Counted from the first letter of the stretch, positions 9,322 through 18,590 are shown. The stretch: DNA of 64,000 nt from Sulfitobacter noctilucicola (GCF_000622385.1 NZ_JASD01000008.1:1364001-1428000); one strand, 5' to 3'. Notes: generated from the letters alone by a model not told the origin. Numbers and translations: made by a program.

Positions 9322-10801
9322 CCGCTTCGGCGATGTGAGGTTTGCGGACCTGTTCGGACGCGTCAAGATCGGCAATGGTACGCGCCACCCGGATCACACG
9401 GTGATACCCCCGCGCGGAGAGATGAAAACGCTCTGCCACGCGGGTCAAAAGTGCGCGTGCATCGGCATCCGGTGTGGCAATTTGTTCAAGCATATCCCCT
9501 TCGGCGTCCGCGTTGACCCGCATGCCTTTTTGCCCTTCAAATCGCGCCAGCTGGATCGCGCGTGCATCAGCGACGCGGGCAGCGACTTCGGCAGAAGTGG
9601 CACCGCTGGCAGGTAAGTCCAGATCGCTGAAAGCAACGGGGGGCACATCCACACGCAGATCGAAGCGATCCATCAACGGGCCGGAAATGCGCCCCATGTA
9701 GTCTTCGCCACATTGCGGGACACGCGCGCAGGCCCGTGCAGGGTCGGAAAGGTATCCGCATTTGCACGGGTTCGCTGCGGCGACCAGCATGAACTTACAG
9801 GGATACTTCACATGTGCATTCGCGCGGGCGATCATGACCTCTCCGGTTTCAATCGGCTGGCGCAAGGTTTCAAGCACAGTGCGTGGGAATTCTGGAAACT
9901 CGTCCATGAATAACACGCCATTATGCGCGAGGCTGACTTCACCCGGTTTGGCTTGCCGCCCGCCCCCGATAATAGCAGCCATTGAGGCAGTGTGGTGAGG
10001 TTCGCGGAAGGGGCGGCTACGGGAAATGCCGCCCTCGTCCAGCAATCCGGCAAGGGAGTGGATCATCGAGGTATCAAGTGCTTCGCTCGCCGTGAGGGGG
10101 GGCAGGATTGAAGGCAACCGCGCGGCGAGCATACTTTTACCGGACCCTGGTGTGCCTACAAACATCAGATGGTGGCGACCAGCCGCTGCAATTTCAAGCG
10201 CACGTTTGGCGCGTTCTTGTCCCCTTACCTCGCGCAGATCACGGGCCTGTGGGTCAAGGGTAACCTCGCCCGGCAGGGCAGGATCAAGCGGAACCTGTCC
10301 GGTATAATGTCGCACAACGTCACCGAGCGACGCTGCCCCGATCACTTGCGCATCCCCAACCCACGCAGCTTCGGCACCCGAACCGATTGGACAGAGCAGA
10401 CTGCGCCCCTGTTCGGCAGCGGCCATCGCGGCGGGCAGGGCACCGACCACCGGAACCAGTGTCCCATCAAGCGACAGTTCTCCCAATGCGACCACCCCTT
10501 GCGTGATGTCATCTGGCAGGATGTCGAGGGCCGCGAGCAGGGCGAAGGCGATAGGCAGATCAAAATGACTACCTTCTTTGGGCAGATCTGCCGGGCTGAG
10601 ATTCACTGTGATCCGCTTGGACGGCAATGCAATCGCCATAGAGGTAAGCGCAGTGCGCACCCGGTCACGGGCTTCGGACACGGCTTTGTCTGCCAATCCT
10701 ACAATGGAAAAAGCGGGCAAACCGGGTGTCACAGCGCATTGCACCTCAACCATTCGCGCCTCAACGCCTTGGAATGCTACCGTATAGGCGCGTGATACCA
10801 T
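9287..10801 (-). CDS. YifB/ComM family AAA+ ATPase (Mg-chelatase-like)
   Basis: 504-residue protein with an N-terminal Lon-protease-like S5 fold domain (ChlI type), a central Mg-chelatase AAA+ domain and a short C-terminal domain. Walker A GTPGSGKS lies near residue 216-223 from the chosen start, Walker B as LFMDEFPEF, and a four-cysteine cluster ANPCKCGY...C...C follows. ComM of Vibrio is a hexameric helicase that promotes branch migration during natural transformation; the role here is inferred. The start at 10801 gives the canonical MVSRAYTVAFQGVEARMVE opening. A GTG at 10822 is also possible. The gene converges on, and overlaps by 35 bases, the HSL hydrolase. Confidence 0.93.
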   Translation of the reverse strand: MVSRAYTVAFQGVEARMVEVQCAVTPGLPAFSIVGLADKAVSEARDRVRTALTSMAIALPSKRITVNLSPADLPKEGSHFDLPIAFALLAALDILPDDITQGVVALGELSLDGTLVPVVGALPAAMAAAEQGRSLLCPIGSGAEAAWVGDAQVIGAASLGDVVRHYTGQVPLDPALPGEVTLDPQARDLREVRGQERAKRALEIAAAGRHHLMFVGTPGSGKSMLAARLPSILPPLTASEALDTSMIHSLAGLLDEGGISRSRPFREPHHTASMAAIIGGGRQAKPGEVSLAHNGVLFMDEFPEFPRTVLETLRQPIETGEVMIARANAHVKYPCKFMLVAAANPCKCGYLSDPARACARVPQCGEDYMGRISGPLMDRFDLRVDVPPVAFSDLDLPASGATSAEVAARVADARAIQLARFEGQKGMRVNADAEGDMLEQIATPDADARALLTRVAERFHLSARGYHRVIRVARTIADLDASEQVRKPHIAEAVSFRLPAPVLA

Positions 10802-10880
10802 ACCTGCCTGTCCTTCGAACACTGGTCCGAAGTCAGGCTTAGGTAAGGATTGTTTAGGTTTAGTTAACGAAGATCAGCTG

Positions 10881-11564
10881 TCACGCCACAGGCCATGGGC
10901 GTGTTGGCACGCCGAAATCATAGGGGAAGGGATCGTAGGTTACTTTTTGTCCCTCTGCCCGCCATGCCTTGAATGCGGCATCGTTCAGCGTCGTTTCACA
11001 ATAAACCTGTGCGCGCTCGTTTACCGGCAGATCATATCCGACAATCCGTGCCGCGACCGGGGCGAAAAACGCATCGGCCAATGAATATGTTCCAAACAAC
11101 CATGGGCCGTCTTCTGTCCGCATTTCTTGAGCGTGCTGCCAAAGGGTTTGCAGGCGGTCGAGATCTGTTTGCACCTCGGCGCTTACTGCAAAACCGGTAT
11201 TCACATGTTGCAACTGCATAGGGCAGGAGCCGCGCAAACTGGAGAAACCGGCACACATTTCTGCGCTGATCCAACGCGCAGTTGCGCGCGCTGCGGGATC
11301 CGTTGGCCACATCGCGATTTCGGGATGTCTCTCTGCCAATGTCTCGGCCATCGCGATGCTTTCGCCAACCACTGTGCCTTCCGGCGTGCGCATGGCGGGC
11401 ACAAGCCGCGCAGGTGCAAGCGCGGCCAGTTCCTGCGCCATCGTGCCGCTGTAAAGGCCGACCAGATGGGCGCGGTAAGGCAGGTTGAATTTCTCCATCA
11501 TCAGCCAGCCCCGCAAGGACCAGCTGGAGAAGGTACGATCGCCGATATAAAGGTCATATGTCAT
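10881..11564 (-). CDS. Glutathione S-transferase family protein
   Basis: 227-residue cytosolic protein. The N-terminal thioredoxin-like domain begins with YDLYIGDRTFSSWSLRGWL, where the SSW(S)LR stretch occupies the glutathione-activating position seen in bacterial YfcF-like enzymes. The GSH-contacting motif VVGESIAMAETLAER follows at about 65-80, then an all-helical C-terminal domain. gshB lies nearby, but in a separate transcription unit. It might conjugate or reduce electrophiles; the substrate is unknown. Confidence 0.9.
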   Translation of the reverse strand: MTYDLYIGDRTFSSWSLRGWLMMEKFNLPYRAHLVGLYSGTMAQELAALAPARLVPAMRTPEGTVVGESIAMAETLAERHPEIAMWPTDPAARATARWISAEMCAGFSSLRGSCPMQLQHVNTGFAVSAEVQTDLDRLQTLWQHAQEMRTEDGPWLFGTYSLADAFFAPVAARIVGYDLPVNERAQVYCETTLNDAAFKAWRAEGQKVTYDPFPYDFGVPTRPWPVA

Positions 11565-11624
11565 GGCCGTGACGCTATGCGGATTTCCCCAATTCGCGCA
11601 AATTGAAATTTGTGCGGGGGTAGA

Positions 11625-12206
11625 TCACGGGAGGTGATTGATGCCGTGCACCTGCCACTTTCCGTTATCATGAGAGAGGGTTGTGACGGAAAAGTTGTCA
11701 ATTTTATGTGACATCGCCTGATACGCGCCGACCGCCATGGCGCGCTGTACCTGCGTGAGGATCACACCGAAATGGGCGACAGCGATGATATGGGCATCCG
11801 CATGTTCTTCGTTCAGTGCGTCAATCACCCGGTTCACCCGCGCTGCCGTCTGGTTCCAGCTTTCACCATCAGGGGCTGCAATGTCCCCTGGTTTCTCCCA
11901 AAAGGCGCGGGAAAGTTCCGGATCGCGATCTGCAACATCTTTGAAATGCATACCATCCCATATGCCAAAGTCGATCTCGCGCAGCCCCGGGTCATGGGGC
12001 AGGCGGTGATGGTCCGCGCCCATCACTACATCAGCAGTGGTGACGCAGCGGATCAAATCGGAAGAGATGATCTTTGCCTGCGCTGGCAGGTGGGCACGCA
12101 AGCGTGAGATTTGTTCTTTGTCAGAAAGATCGGCAGGGACATCGCGCCAACCGACAAAGTTCTTTTCATGGGTTGGCCCATGTCGGACCCAATGCCAAAC
12201 CGTCAT
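11625..12206 (-). CDS. Histidine phosphatase family protein, CobC-like
   Basis: 193-residue phosphoglycerate-mutase-like phosphatase. The catalytic RHG triad is at 8-10 (WVRHGPT), with a second Arg in SSDLIRCVTTAD and a second catalytic His in AVAHFGVI. The start overlaps the cobU stop by ATGA, so it is probably co-expressed with a cobalamin nucleotide-loop enzyme. That makes an alpha-ribazole phosphatase (CobC) role reasonable, but the superfamily is broad and the context is the only evidence for the substrate. Confidence 0.85.
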   Translation of the reverse strand: MTVWHWVRHGPTHEKNFVGWRDVPADLSDKEQISRLRAHLPAQAKIISSDLIRCVTTADVVMGADHHRLPHDPGLREIDFGIWDGMHFKDVADRDPELSRAFWEKPGDIAAPDGESWNQTAARVNRVIDALNEEHADAHIIAVAHFGVILTQVQRAMAVGAYQAMSHKIDNFSVTTLSHDNGKWQVHGINHLP

Positions 12207-12733
12207 GGCAGCGTACCTTTTAAAACCAATGGCAATCCCGCAATCACTTGTACGGCCAGTGTCGCCTCGGATGCGAGCATGATATTCAGTGCCCCCTGCG
12301 CTTCACGAAACTGGCGGGCAAGGGCGTTGTCAGGCACTATCCCTTGTCCGACTTCATTCGAAACAACCACCCACGGCGCGGCGCATCTGCGCAGCGCTTC
12401 GCGCAGATCGTTCTGCGCCTGATCAAGTTTGTTTTCCGCCAGCATATGATTGCTCAACCACATCGTAGCACAGTCGACCAGCACAACGTTTTCCGGTGTC
12501 AGCCCGTCCAGTACCCCACCAACATCAAGTGGTGCCTCAATCGTTTGCCAACGATGATCGCGTCTTTTTTGGTGATTTTTTATGCGTGCCTGCCCTTCAT
12601 CATCAAAGGCCTGTCCGGTCGCGAGGTAGATCATTGATAAACCGTAGCTTTCCGTCAGTTGCTCCGCCCAAAGCGATTTGCCGGACGATGCGCCTCCCAA
12701 TACAAACGAACGCTGCGGTAACATTTTTTCCAT
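12203..12733 (-). CDS. cobU: Adenosylcobinamide kinase / adenosylcobinamide-phosphate guanylyltransferase
   Basis: 176-residue bifunctional enzyme of the cobalamin nucleotide-loop assembly pathway: it phosphorylates adenosylcobinamide and transfers GMP to it. The P-loop GGASSGKS is at 13-20, and the conserved RRDHRW(Q)TIE...PL stretch and the LVDCATMWLSN block follow. ATGs at 12733 and 12724 are both possible starts; the second has GGAA in better position. Downstream lies the CobC-like phosphatase with a 4-base overlap. The rest of the cobalamin pathway is not in this window, and no cobalamin riboswitch fits in the 88-base gap to rpoH. Confidence 0.95.
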   Translation of the reverse strand: MEKMLPQRSFVLGGASSGKSLWAEQLTESYGLSMIYLATGQAFDDEGQARIKNHQKRRDHRWQTIEAPLDVGGVLDGLTPENVVLVDCATMWLSNHMLAENKLDQAQNDLREALRRCAAPWVVVSNEVGQGIVPDNALARQFREAQGALNIMLASEATLAVQVIAGLPLVLKGTLP

Positions 12734-12821
12734 CTTTTTTCGGAACCAGAACTGCCCGCTCTGCGTATAGAACCCAAAGGTCAGTCACAAGACAGGCCGG
12801 AGGTTCAGGGAAAAACAGAAT

Positions 12822-13700
12822 ATGGCTTTGCAGACAGCACGCGAATTTTCACTCACCCGTACCGCGATGAAAGCAGAACTGCTGGATGCGGAAACCGAAT
12901 TGAAACTGGCCTACGCCTGGCGTGATGAACGTGACGAGGCCGCGCTGCACCGTCTGATCACCGCTTACATGCGTTTGGCTATCTCTATGGCAGGCAAATT
13001 CAAGCGGTATGGCGCGCCGATGAATGACCTTATTCAGGAAGCTGGGTTGGGTCTGATGAAGGCGGCTGACAAGTTCGATCCTGATCGCGGAGTTCGGTTC
13101 TCGACATATGCTGTCTGGTGGATCAAGGCGAGCATTCAGGACCACGTCATGCGCAACTGGTCGATGGTCCGTACCGGTTCGACCTCTTCTCAAAAATCCC
13201 TGTTCTTTAATATGCGTCGCGTACAGGCCCGTCTGGAACGTGAAGCCGCCGCAGTGGGAGAAACGTTGGACAAGCATCAGCTGCGCCAGATGATCTCGAC
13301 CGAAATCGGTGTTCCGCTGCATGATGTCGAGATGATGGAAGGGCGTCTGTCCGGCTCCGACTATTCCTTGAACGCCACCCAATCGACCGAAGACGAAGGT
13401 CGCGAATGGATTGATGCGCTTGTCGATGACAGCGCACAAGCCGCAGAGCGGGTTGAGGAAAGCCATGATACAGAGCAACTTCGTGCGTGGCTTTTGTCCT
13501 CCATGCAGGAATTGAATGAACGCGAACAGTTCATCGTACGCGAACGCAAATTGCGCGATCAGCCACGTACGCTGGAAAGCCTCGGTACGGAATTGAAGCT
13601 CTCGAAAGAGCGTGTGCGCCAGCTTGAAGCGGCGGCGTTTATCAAGATGCGCAAGTCTCTCGAAGGCCAATCTCGTGAAGTCCTTCATTTCTTAAACTGA
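12822..13700 (+). CDS. rpoH: RNA polymerase sigma factor, RpoH2 type (sigma-32 family)
   Basis: 292-residue alternative sigma factor. Region 2 is well preserved (YMRLAISMAGKF, DLIQEAGLGLMKAADKFDP, RFSTYAVWWIKASIQ), and the RpoH-box-like QKSLFFNMRR at 124-133 separates heat-shock sigmas from housekeeping ones. Region 4.2 ends with LESLGTELKLSKERVRQLE. The opening (LTRTAMKAELLDAETELKLA) resembles the RpoHII paralogue of Rhodobacter, linked there to photooxidative and heat stress, rather than RpoHI. That assignment is from memory of the family. It is divergent from cobU; an ECF-like promoter is possible upstream. Confidence 0.93.
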   Translation: MALQTAREFSLTRTAMKAELLDAETELKLAYAWRDERDEAALHRLITAYMRLAISMAGKFKRYGAPMNDLIQEAGLGLMKAADKFDPDRGVRFSTYAVWWIKASIQDHVMRNWSMVRTGSTSSQKSLFFNMRRVQARLEREAAAVGETLDKHQLRQMISTEIGVPLHDVEMMEGRLSGSDYSLNATQSTEDEGREWIDALVDDSAQAAERVEESHDTEQLRAWLLSSMQELNEREQFIVRERKLRDQPRTLESLGTELKLSKERVRQLEAAAFIKMRKSLEGQSREVLHFLN

Positions 13701-13776
13701 CCCTGGGCCGCTAGAGGGCTGGCACAAGTCCGCATTGCGTCCTATGCTCTTGCAAAACAAGGGATATGAGGGCGCT

Positions 13777-14979
13777 ATGGGGCTGTCAGGAAAGCATATT
13801 TTGCTGATTATCGGCGGAGGGATTGCAGCGTTCAAGTCGCTTGATCTGATCCGGCGTTTGCGCGAACGCGGGGCCACGGTCACACCGGTCTTGACACGCG
13901 CGGGCGAAGAATTTGTCACACCTCTTTCGGTTTCCGCCTTGGCCGGCACCAAGGTCTTCCGCGATCTGTTCGATCTCGGGGACGAGGCCGAGATGGGGCA
14001 TATCCAACTTAGCCGCGTTGCGGATCTGGTTGTTGTAGCCCCTGCGACAGCGGACCTGATGGCGAAGATGGCGCAGGGACATGCAAATGATCTGGCCTCG
14101 ACCCTGCTGTTGGCCACGGACACGCCGGTGATGATCGTTCCTGCGATGAATGTGCGCATGTGGGATCATGCCGCCACCCAGCGTAACCTCAAGACTTTGA
14201 AATCAGACGGTATTACGGTCGTAGGCCCGAATGAAGGCGACATGGCCTGCGGCGAGTTCGGTCCCGGTCGTATGTCAGAACCGCTTGAGATTGCCGCGGC
14301 AGTCGAAAAGGCGGTCGCAAATGGACCGCTCACAGGAAAGCGGATCCTTGTGACATCCGGTCCGACCCATGAACCCATCGATCCTGTGCGCTACATCGCC
14401 AATCGTTCGTCCGGGGCACAGGGCACGGCAATCGCGCGGGCATTGGCAGCGCTGGGCGCACATGTGGTTTTCGTCACCGGACCGGCTGACGTACCCCCAC
14501 CTGAAGGCGTTGAAGTTGTGCGGGTGCAGACCGCGCGGGAAATGCTTGACGCCGTCGAAGCGGCTTTGCCCGCGGATGCAGGTGTCTTTGCTGCCGCCGT
14601 GGCTGATTGGCGCATGAAAGACGCTCATGAGGAAAAGCTGAAGAAATCCAAAGACGGTTTGCCGGTCCTCAGCTTCGCCGAAAATCCCGACATCCTGAAA
14701 ACTGTAAGCCACAAAACGGACGGGCGTCCAGCCCTAGTGGTCGGCTTTGCTGCTGAGACAACCGATGTGCTGGCCCATGCGACTGCCAAGCGGGATCGCA
14801 AGGGCTGTGACTGGATCGTGGCGAACGATGTTTCTCCTCAAACAGGGATCATGGGTGGTACGGAAAATGCGGTGACTTTGATCACGGACAGTGGCGCAGA
14901 GGAGTGGCCGCGTATGGCCAAAGAGGCCGTTGCAGAAAAACTGGCCGACCGCATCGCGCAAGCTTTGGGTGTGGCGTGA
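13777..14979 (+). CDS. coaBC: Bifunctional phosphopantothenoylcysteine decarboxylase / phosphopantothenate-cysteine ligase
   Basis: 400-residue fusion enzyme making 4'-phosphopantetheine for coenzyme A. From the ATG at 13777 (GAGG upstream) the numbering matches E. coli: CoaC His75 in GHIQLSR, Asn125 in PAMNVRMW, Cys158 in ACGEFGPGRM, then CoaB Asn210 in NRSSG. A TTG at 13735 is in frame, but would spoil this register. The last 4 bases (GTGA) overlap dut. The coaBC-dut order is widely conserved in bacteria. Confidence 0.97.
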   Translation: MGLSGKHILLIIGGGIAAFKSLDLIRRLRERGATVTPVLTRAGEEFVTPLSVSALAGTKVFRDLFDLGDEAEMGHIQLSRVADLVVVAPATADLMAKMAQGHANDLASTLLLATDTPVMIVPAMNVRMWDHAATQRNLKTLKSDGITVVGPNEGDMACGEFGPGRMSEPLEIAAAVEKAVANGPLTGKRILVTSGPTHEPIDPVRYIANRSSGAQGTAIARALAALGAHVVFVTGPADVPPPEGVEVVRVQTAREMLDAVEAALPADAGVFAAAVADWRMKDAHEEKLKKSKDGLPVLSFAENPDILKTVSHKTDGRPALVVGFAAETTDVLAHATAKRDRKGCDWIVANDVSPQTGIMGGTENAVTLITDSGAEEWPRMAKEAVAEKLADRIAQALGVA

Positions 14980-15428
14980 CCCTGATCCGCTGTCGCTGGG
15001 CCGATGGTGCCGATCCTGACGTGGGTTTGCCACATTATGAGACGGCAGGTGCCGCCGGTGCCGACGTGCGTGCAAACTTACCCGACGGTCCGGTCGCGCT
15101 GGCCCCTATGGAACGCGCGTTGATTTCGACTGGATTGCAAATGGAGATTCCCGAAGGGTTCGAGGTGCAAATCCGACCGCGCTCCGGCCTTGCGCTGAAG
15201 CATGGCATCACCCTTTCAAATGCGCCCGGAACGATTGACAGTGATTACCGCGGTGTTGTCGGTGTGATCGTTCAGAATGCGGGCGACGCCCCGTTCGAGG
15301 TGATCCACGGTATGCGCATTGCGCAGATGGTTGTCGCCCCCGTGGTGCAGGCTACGTTCGAGACCAGTGACGATCTGGCCGCCACATCGCGTGCCACAAG
15401 CGGATTTGGCTCAACCGGAGTGAAGTGA
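14976..15428 (+). CDS. dut: dUTP diphosphatase
   Basis: 150-residue trimeric dUTPase that hydrolyses dUTP to dUMP, keeping uracil out of DNA and feeding thymidylate synthesis. All five motifs are present: AGAAGADVRA (I), PRSGLALKHGI (II), GTIDSDYRG (III, with the catalytic Asp and the uracil-stacking Tyr), RIAQMV (IV) and the C-terminal P-loop-like RATSGFGSTG (V). The GTG at 14976 overlaps the coaBC stop by 4 bases and yields exactly the usual family length. The frame is open upstream, but that part is a shadow of coaBC. Confidence 0.97.
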   Translation: MTLIRCRWADGADPDVGLPHYETAGAAGADVRANLPDGPVALAPMERALISTGLQMEIPEGFEVQIRPRSGLALKHGITLSNAPGTIDSDYRGVVGVIVQNAGDAPFEVIHGMRIAQMVVAPVVQATFETSDDLAATSRATSGFGSTGVK

Positions 15429-16474
15429 TGTTATTAGTCCTGCTTTTGGTTGCTGCTATCTGGTTCGGGGGCGGCTGGCTTGGCATCCCGCGCGAGGTGC
15501 GTGCAACGTTGCTGGCGCTGCTTTTTGTGGCGGTGCTGGGCATTCAGGTGGCTTTTCCTGAAACGCATCCGCTCCGGCTTGCGACGGGCGGGAGTGCTGC
15601 GCCTTGGCTGATCCTCGGCGGTTTTGGCGTTCTGGTCGCGGGGTACTTGCAGGTGCTCAAAAGACTGCGCTCACGTGCCGTTGATCCGGTCGCTAATGCA
15701 AACCCTGACGCTAAGGCAGAGGCTTTCTCGGAAACCGAGCTGAACCGCTACGCCCGCCACATCGTCCTACGGGAAGTCGGAGGTGCCGGTCAGAAGGCGC
15801 TCAAGAATGCCAAGGTTCTGGTGATCGGGGCCGGTGGTCTTGGCAGTCCTGTGTTGCAGTATCTGGCGGCCGCAGGGGTGGGCACCATCGGCGTTATCGA
15901 TGACGATACCGTTGAGAACGCAAATTTGCAGCGACAGGTCATTCACAAGGATGCTGACATTGGCACGCCCAAGGTTTTCTCGGCCCAAGCGCATATGGAA
16001 ACGCAGAACCCTTTCGTGACTGTCAAGCCCTATCACCGCCGTCTGACCGATGACATCGCTACCGAATTGGTCGCGGAATATGATCTGGTACTGGATGGTA
16101 CGGATAACTTCGCCACGCGGTATCTGGTGAACGCGGCCTGTGTTTCGGCTTCTGTGCCGCTGATCTCCGGCGCGTTGAGCCAGTGGGAAGGACAGATGTC
16201 TGTGTTTGACCCCGCCAAGGGTGCGCCATGCTATCGTTGTATATTCCCCGAAGCGCCAGCCGATCATCTTGCGCCAAGTTGTGCCGAAGCAGGTGTGGTC
16301 GGGCCTTTGCCCGGCGTTGTGGGTGCCATGATGGCCGTTGAGGCGGTCAAGGTGATCACAGGGGCCGGTACAGCCGCTCGCGGTCAAATGCTAATCTATG
16401 ATGCCCTCTTTGGTGAAAACCGTTCCATACAGATTGCGCGACGCGCCGATTGTGAGACCTGCGGCACCGTTTGA
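15428..16474 (+). CDS. Membrane-anchored MoeB/ThiF family E1-like adenylyltransferase
   Basis: 348-residue protein made of two parts. Residues 1-80 hold about three hydrophobic helices (1-19, 25-43, 58-77). From residue 100 on there is a complete E1-like adenylyltransferase: RYARHIVLREVG, GAGGLGS (134-140), a DGTDNFATRYLVN block, two Zn-binding CxxC pairs (CYRC and CETC) and a conserved Cys in PSCAEAGVVG. MoeB and ThiF adenylate the C-terminal glycine of MoaD or ThiS in molybdopterin or thiamine synthesis. The partner here is unknown because no moaD or thiS is nearby. ATG 15428 overlaps the dut stop by one base and has GGAG upstream. The membrane segment is unusual for classical MoeB. Confidence 0.88.
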   Translation: MLLVLLLVAAIWFGGGWLGIPREVRATLLALLFVAVLGIQVAFPETHPLRLATGGSAAPWLILGGFGVLVAGYLQVLKRLRSRAVDPVANANPDAKAEAFSETELNRYARHIVLREVGGAGQKALKNAKVLVIGAGGLGSPVLQYLAAAGVGTIGVIDDDTVENANLQRQVIHKDADIGTPKVFSAQAHMETQNPFVTVKPYHRRLTDDIATELVAEYDLVLDGTDNFATRYLVNAACVSASVPLISGALSQWEGQMSVFDPAKGAPCYRCIFPEAPADHLAPSCAEAGVVGPLPGVVGAMMAVEAVKVITGAGTAARGQMLIYDALFGENRSIQIARRADCETCGTV

Positions 16475-16547
16475 ACCGGTTGAATCTCCGGCGCGCGATT
16501 GTAACCCGATGCCTGCGCCCATAGCTTGAGCGCAAAGGAGACCTGAC

Positions 16548-18560
16548 ATGACAAACCCCCTGCTTTCCGAATGGAACACACCTTTCGGCATCGCGCCCTT
16601 CGACGAGATCAGTGATGATGATTTCGCGCCCGCGCTTGATACTGCGCTGGCAGAGCATAACGCTGAAATTGACGCAATCGCGAGCAATTCAGCATCGCCT
16701 ACTTTTGCCAATACGGTTGAAGCGTTGGAAGCGGCGGGTGACGCGCTCGACAAAGTTTTGGGGCCGTTTTTCGCGATGGCAGGTGCTGACAGCAACCCCA
16801 AACGTGAGGATCTGCAACGCAACTTTTCCCCAAAGCTTGCCGCCCACTTCGCTGAAATTTCAGGCAATAAGGCCCTTTTTGAAAGGGTGGCCGCAGTCTG
16901 GGACCAGCGCGATACCCTCGATCTGAGCGATGAGCAGGCCCGTGTTCTGATGCTGACCCACCGCGGATTTGTACGTTCCGGCGCGGCGCTGGAGGGCGCG
17001 GATGAGACGCGGATGAAGGAAATCAAAGGCCGACTGGCAGTGCTGGGGACCCAGTTCACACAGAATTTGCTGGCGGATGAGCGGTCCTGGTTCATGCCTT
17101 TAGAAGAAGCTGATTTGGAAGGCTTGCCTGACTTTGTGGTCGGAGCCGCGCGTGCAGCAGGGGAAGAAAAGGAGGCTGGCGGTCCGGTTGTGACCCTGTC
17201 GCGGTCGCTGATTGTGCCATTCCTGCAGTTTTCACCGCGCCGCGATCTGCGTGAAAAAGCGTTCCGCGCTTGGGAAGCTCGAGGAGCCAATGGTGGCGAA
17301 ACGGACAATCGCGCTATCGCTGCCGAAATTCTGTCGCTGCGCGAGGAACGTGCCAAGTTGTTGGGCTATGCCTGCTTTGCGGACTATAAGCTTGAGACCG
17401 AGATGGCCAAAACGCCAGCTGCCGTACGTAAATTGTTGATGGACGTTTGGGAGCCTGCGAAGGCGCAGGCAAAGGCCGATGCCGCCAAGCTGACAGAGAT
17501 GATGCAGGCTGACGGCGTAAACGGTGATCTGGCACCGTGGGATTGGCGCTACTACGCTGAGAAGCGCCGTGCGGTTGAACATGATCTGGATGAAGCAGCG
17601 CTAAAGCCCTACTTCCAGCTGGATCGCATGATCGAGGCATCGTTTGCCTGTGCAACGCGTTTGTTTGGGTTGCAGTTCGAACCGTTGGACGTGCCGCTAT
17701 ACCATCCCGATTGCCGTGCGTGGGACGTGACCCGTGACGGCAAACATGTGGCTGTTTTCATCGGTGACTACTTTGCACGCGGTTCGAAACGGTCCGGCGC
17801 TTGGTGCTCTGCCATGCGCTCTCAGGCCAAATTCCCGCAAGTTCAAACCCCGATCGTGATCAATGTCTGCAACTTCGCCAAGGCGGATCCGGCACTGCTA
17901 TCCTACGACGATGCCCGTACATTATTCCATGAATTTGGCCACGCGCTACACCAGATGTTGTCAAATGTGACCTACGAGAGTGTCTCCGGCACATCCGTCG
18001 CGCGTGATTTCGTCGAGCTGCCCAGCCAGCTGTACGAGCACTGGCTTGAAGTTCCCGAAGTGCTGGGCGAGTTTGCCACTCACGCCAAAACAGGCGAACC
18101 GATGCCGCGCGAAATGCTGGACAAGGTGCTGGGTGCTGCAACGTTTGATATGGGGTTTCAGACCGTGGAGTACGTTGCCTCAGCACTGGTTGATCTGGCC
18201 TTTCACGAAGGGGAGGCGGCAGCTGATCCTATGGCCAAACAGGCTGAAGTGCTTGACGCGCTGGGCATGCCGGATGCCATCCGGATGCGTCATGCCACAC
18301 CCCAGTTTGCGCATGTTTTTTCCGGTGACGGATATTCCAGCGGCTACTACAGCTACATGTGGTCCGAGGTAATGGATGCGGATGCCTTCGAGGCCTTTGA
18401 AGAAGCGGGCAGTGCCTTTGATCCCGAACGCGCGCGTGCGCTGGAGCAGCACATCCTGTCCACTGGCGGCTCACAGGATGCAGCAGAGCTCTATGTCGCA
18501 TTCAGAGGGCGTCTGCCGGGCGTGGAAGCGCTACTGAAAGGGCGTGGCCTGGCCGCATGA
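16548..18560 (+). CDS. M3 family zinc oligopeptidase (PrlC/Dcp-like)
   Basis: 670-residue cytosolic metallopeptidase that cleaves short peptides. The zinc motif HEFGH is at 461-465, and the third ligand Glu is expected in the FVELPSQLYEHW segment about 25 residues later. No signal peptide is seen. The N-terminus (NPLLSEWNTPFGIAPFDEI) is typical of the oligopeptidase A and dipeptidyl carboxypeptidase group. AAGGAGA sits 7 bases before the ATG. The gene is monocistronic in appearance, and a strong hairpin lies just behind its stop. Confidence 0.95.
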   Translation: MTNPLLSEWNTPFGIAPFDEISDDDFAPALDTALAEHNAEIDAIASNSASPTFANTVEALEAAGDALDKVLGPFFAMAGADSNPKREDLQRNFSPKLAAHFAEISGNKALFERVAAVWDQRDTLDLSDEQARVLMLTHRGFVRSGAALEGADETRMKEIKGRLAVLGTQFTQNLLADERSWFMPLEEADLEGLPDFVVGAARAAGEEKEAGGPVVTLSRSLIVPFLQFSPRRDLREKAFRAWEARGANGGETDNRAIAAEILSLREERAKLLGYACFADYKLETEMAKTPAAVRKLLMDVWEPAKAQAKADAAKLTEMMQADGVNGDLAPWDWRYYAEKRRAVEHDLDEAALKPYFQLDRMIEASFACATRLFGLQFEPLDVPLYHPDCRAWDVTRDGKHVAVFIGDYFARGSKRSGAWCSAMRSQAKFPQVQTPIVINVCNFAKADPALLSYDDARTLFHEFGHALHQMLSNVTYESVSGTSVARDFVELPSQLYEHWLEVPEVLGEFATHAKTGEPMPREMLDKVLGAATFDMGFQTVEYVASALVDLAFHEGEAAADPMAKQAEVLDALGMPDAIRMRHATPQFAHVFSGDGYSSGYYSYMWSEVMDADAFEAFEEAGSAFDPERARALEQHILSTGGSQDAAELYVAFRGRLPGVEALLKGRGLAA

Positions 18561-18566
18561 AGAAAA

Positions 18567-18590
18567 ACCGGAGGGGTTTCCCCCTCCGGT
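18567..18590 (-). terminator. Strong hairpin terminator between convergent genes
   Basis: A perfect 10-bp stem (ACCGGAGGGG / CCCCTCCGGT) closes a 4-base loop. On the minus strand it is followed by five T residues (AAAAA at 18563-18567 on plus), so it should end the long rod-shape operon after the GhrA-like gene. On the plus strand no T run follows, so termination of the M3 peptidase transcript there is less certain. Confidence 0.8.

Noticed and set aside
12734..12821. Cobalamin riboswitch before cobU
   Set aside because: The gap of 88 bases is too short for the element and no B12-box sequence is seen.
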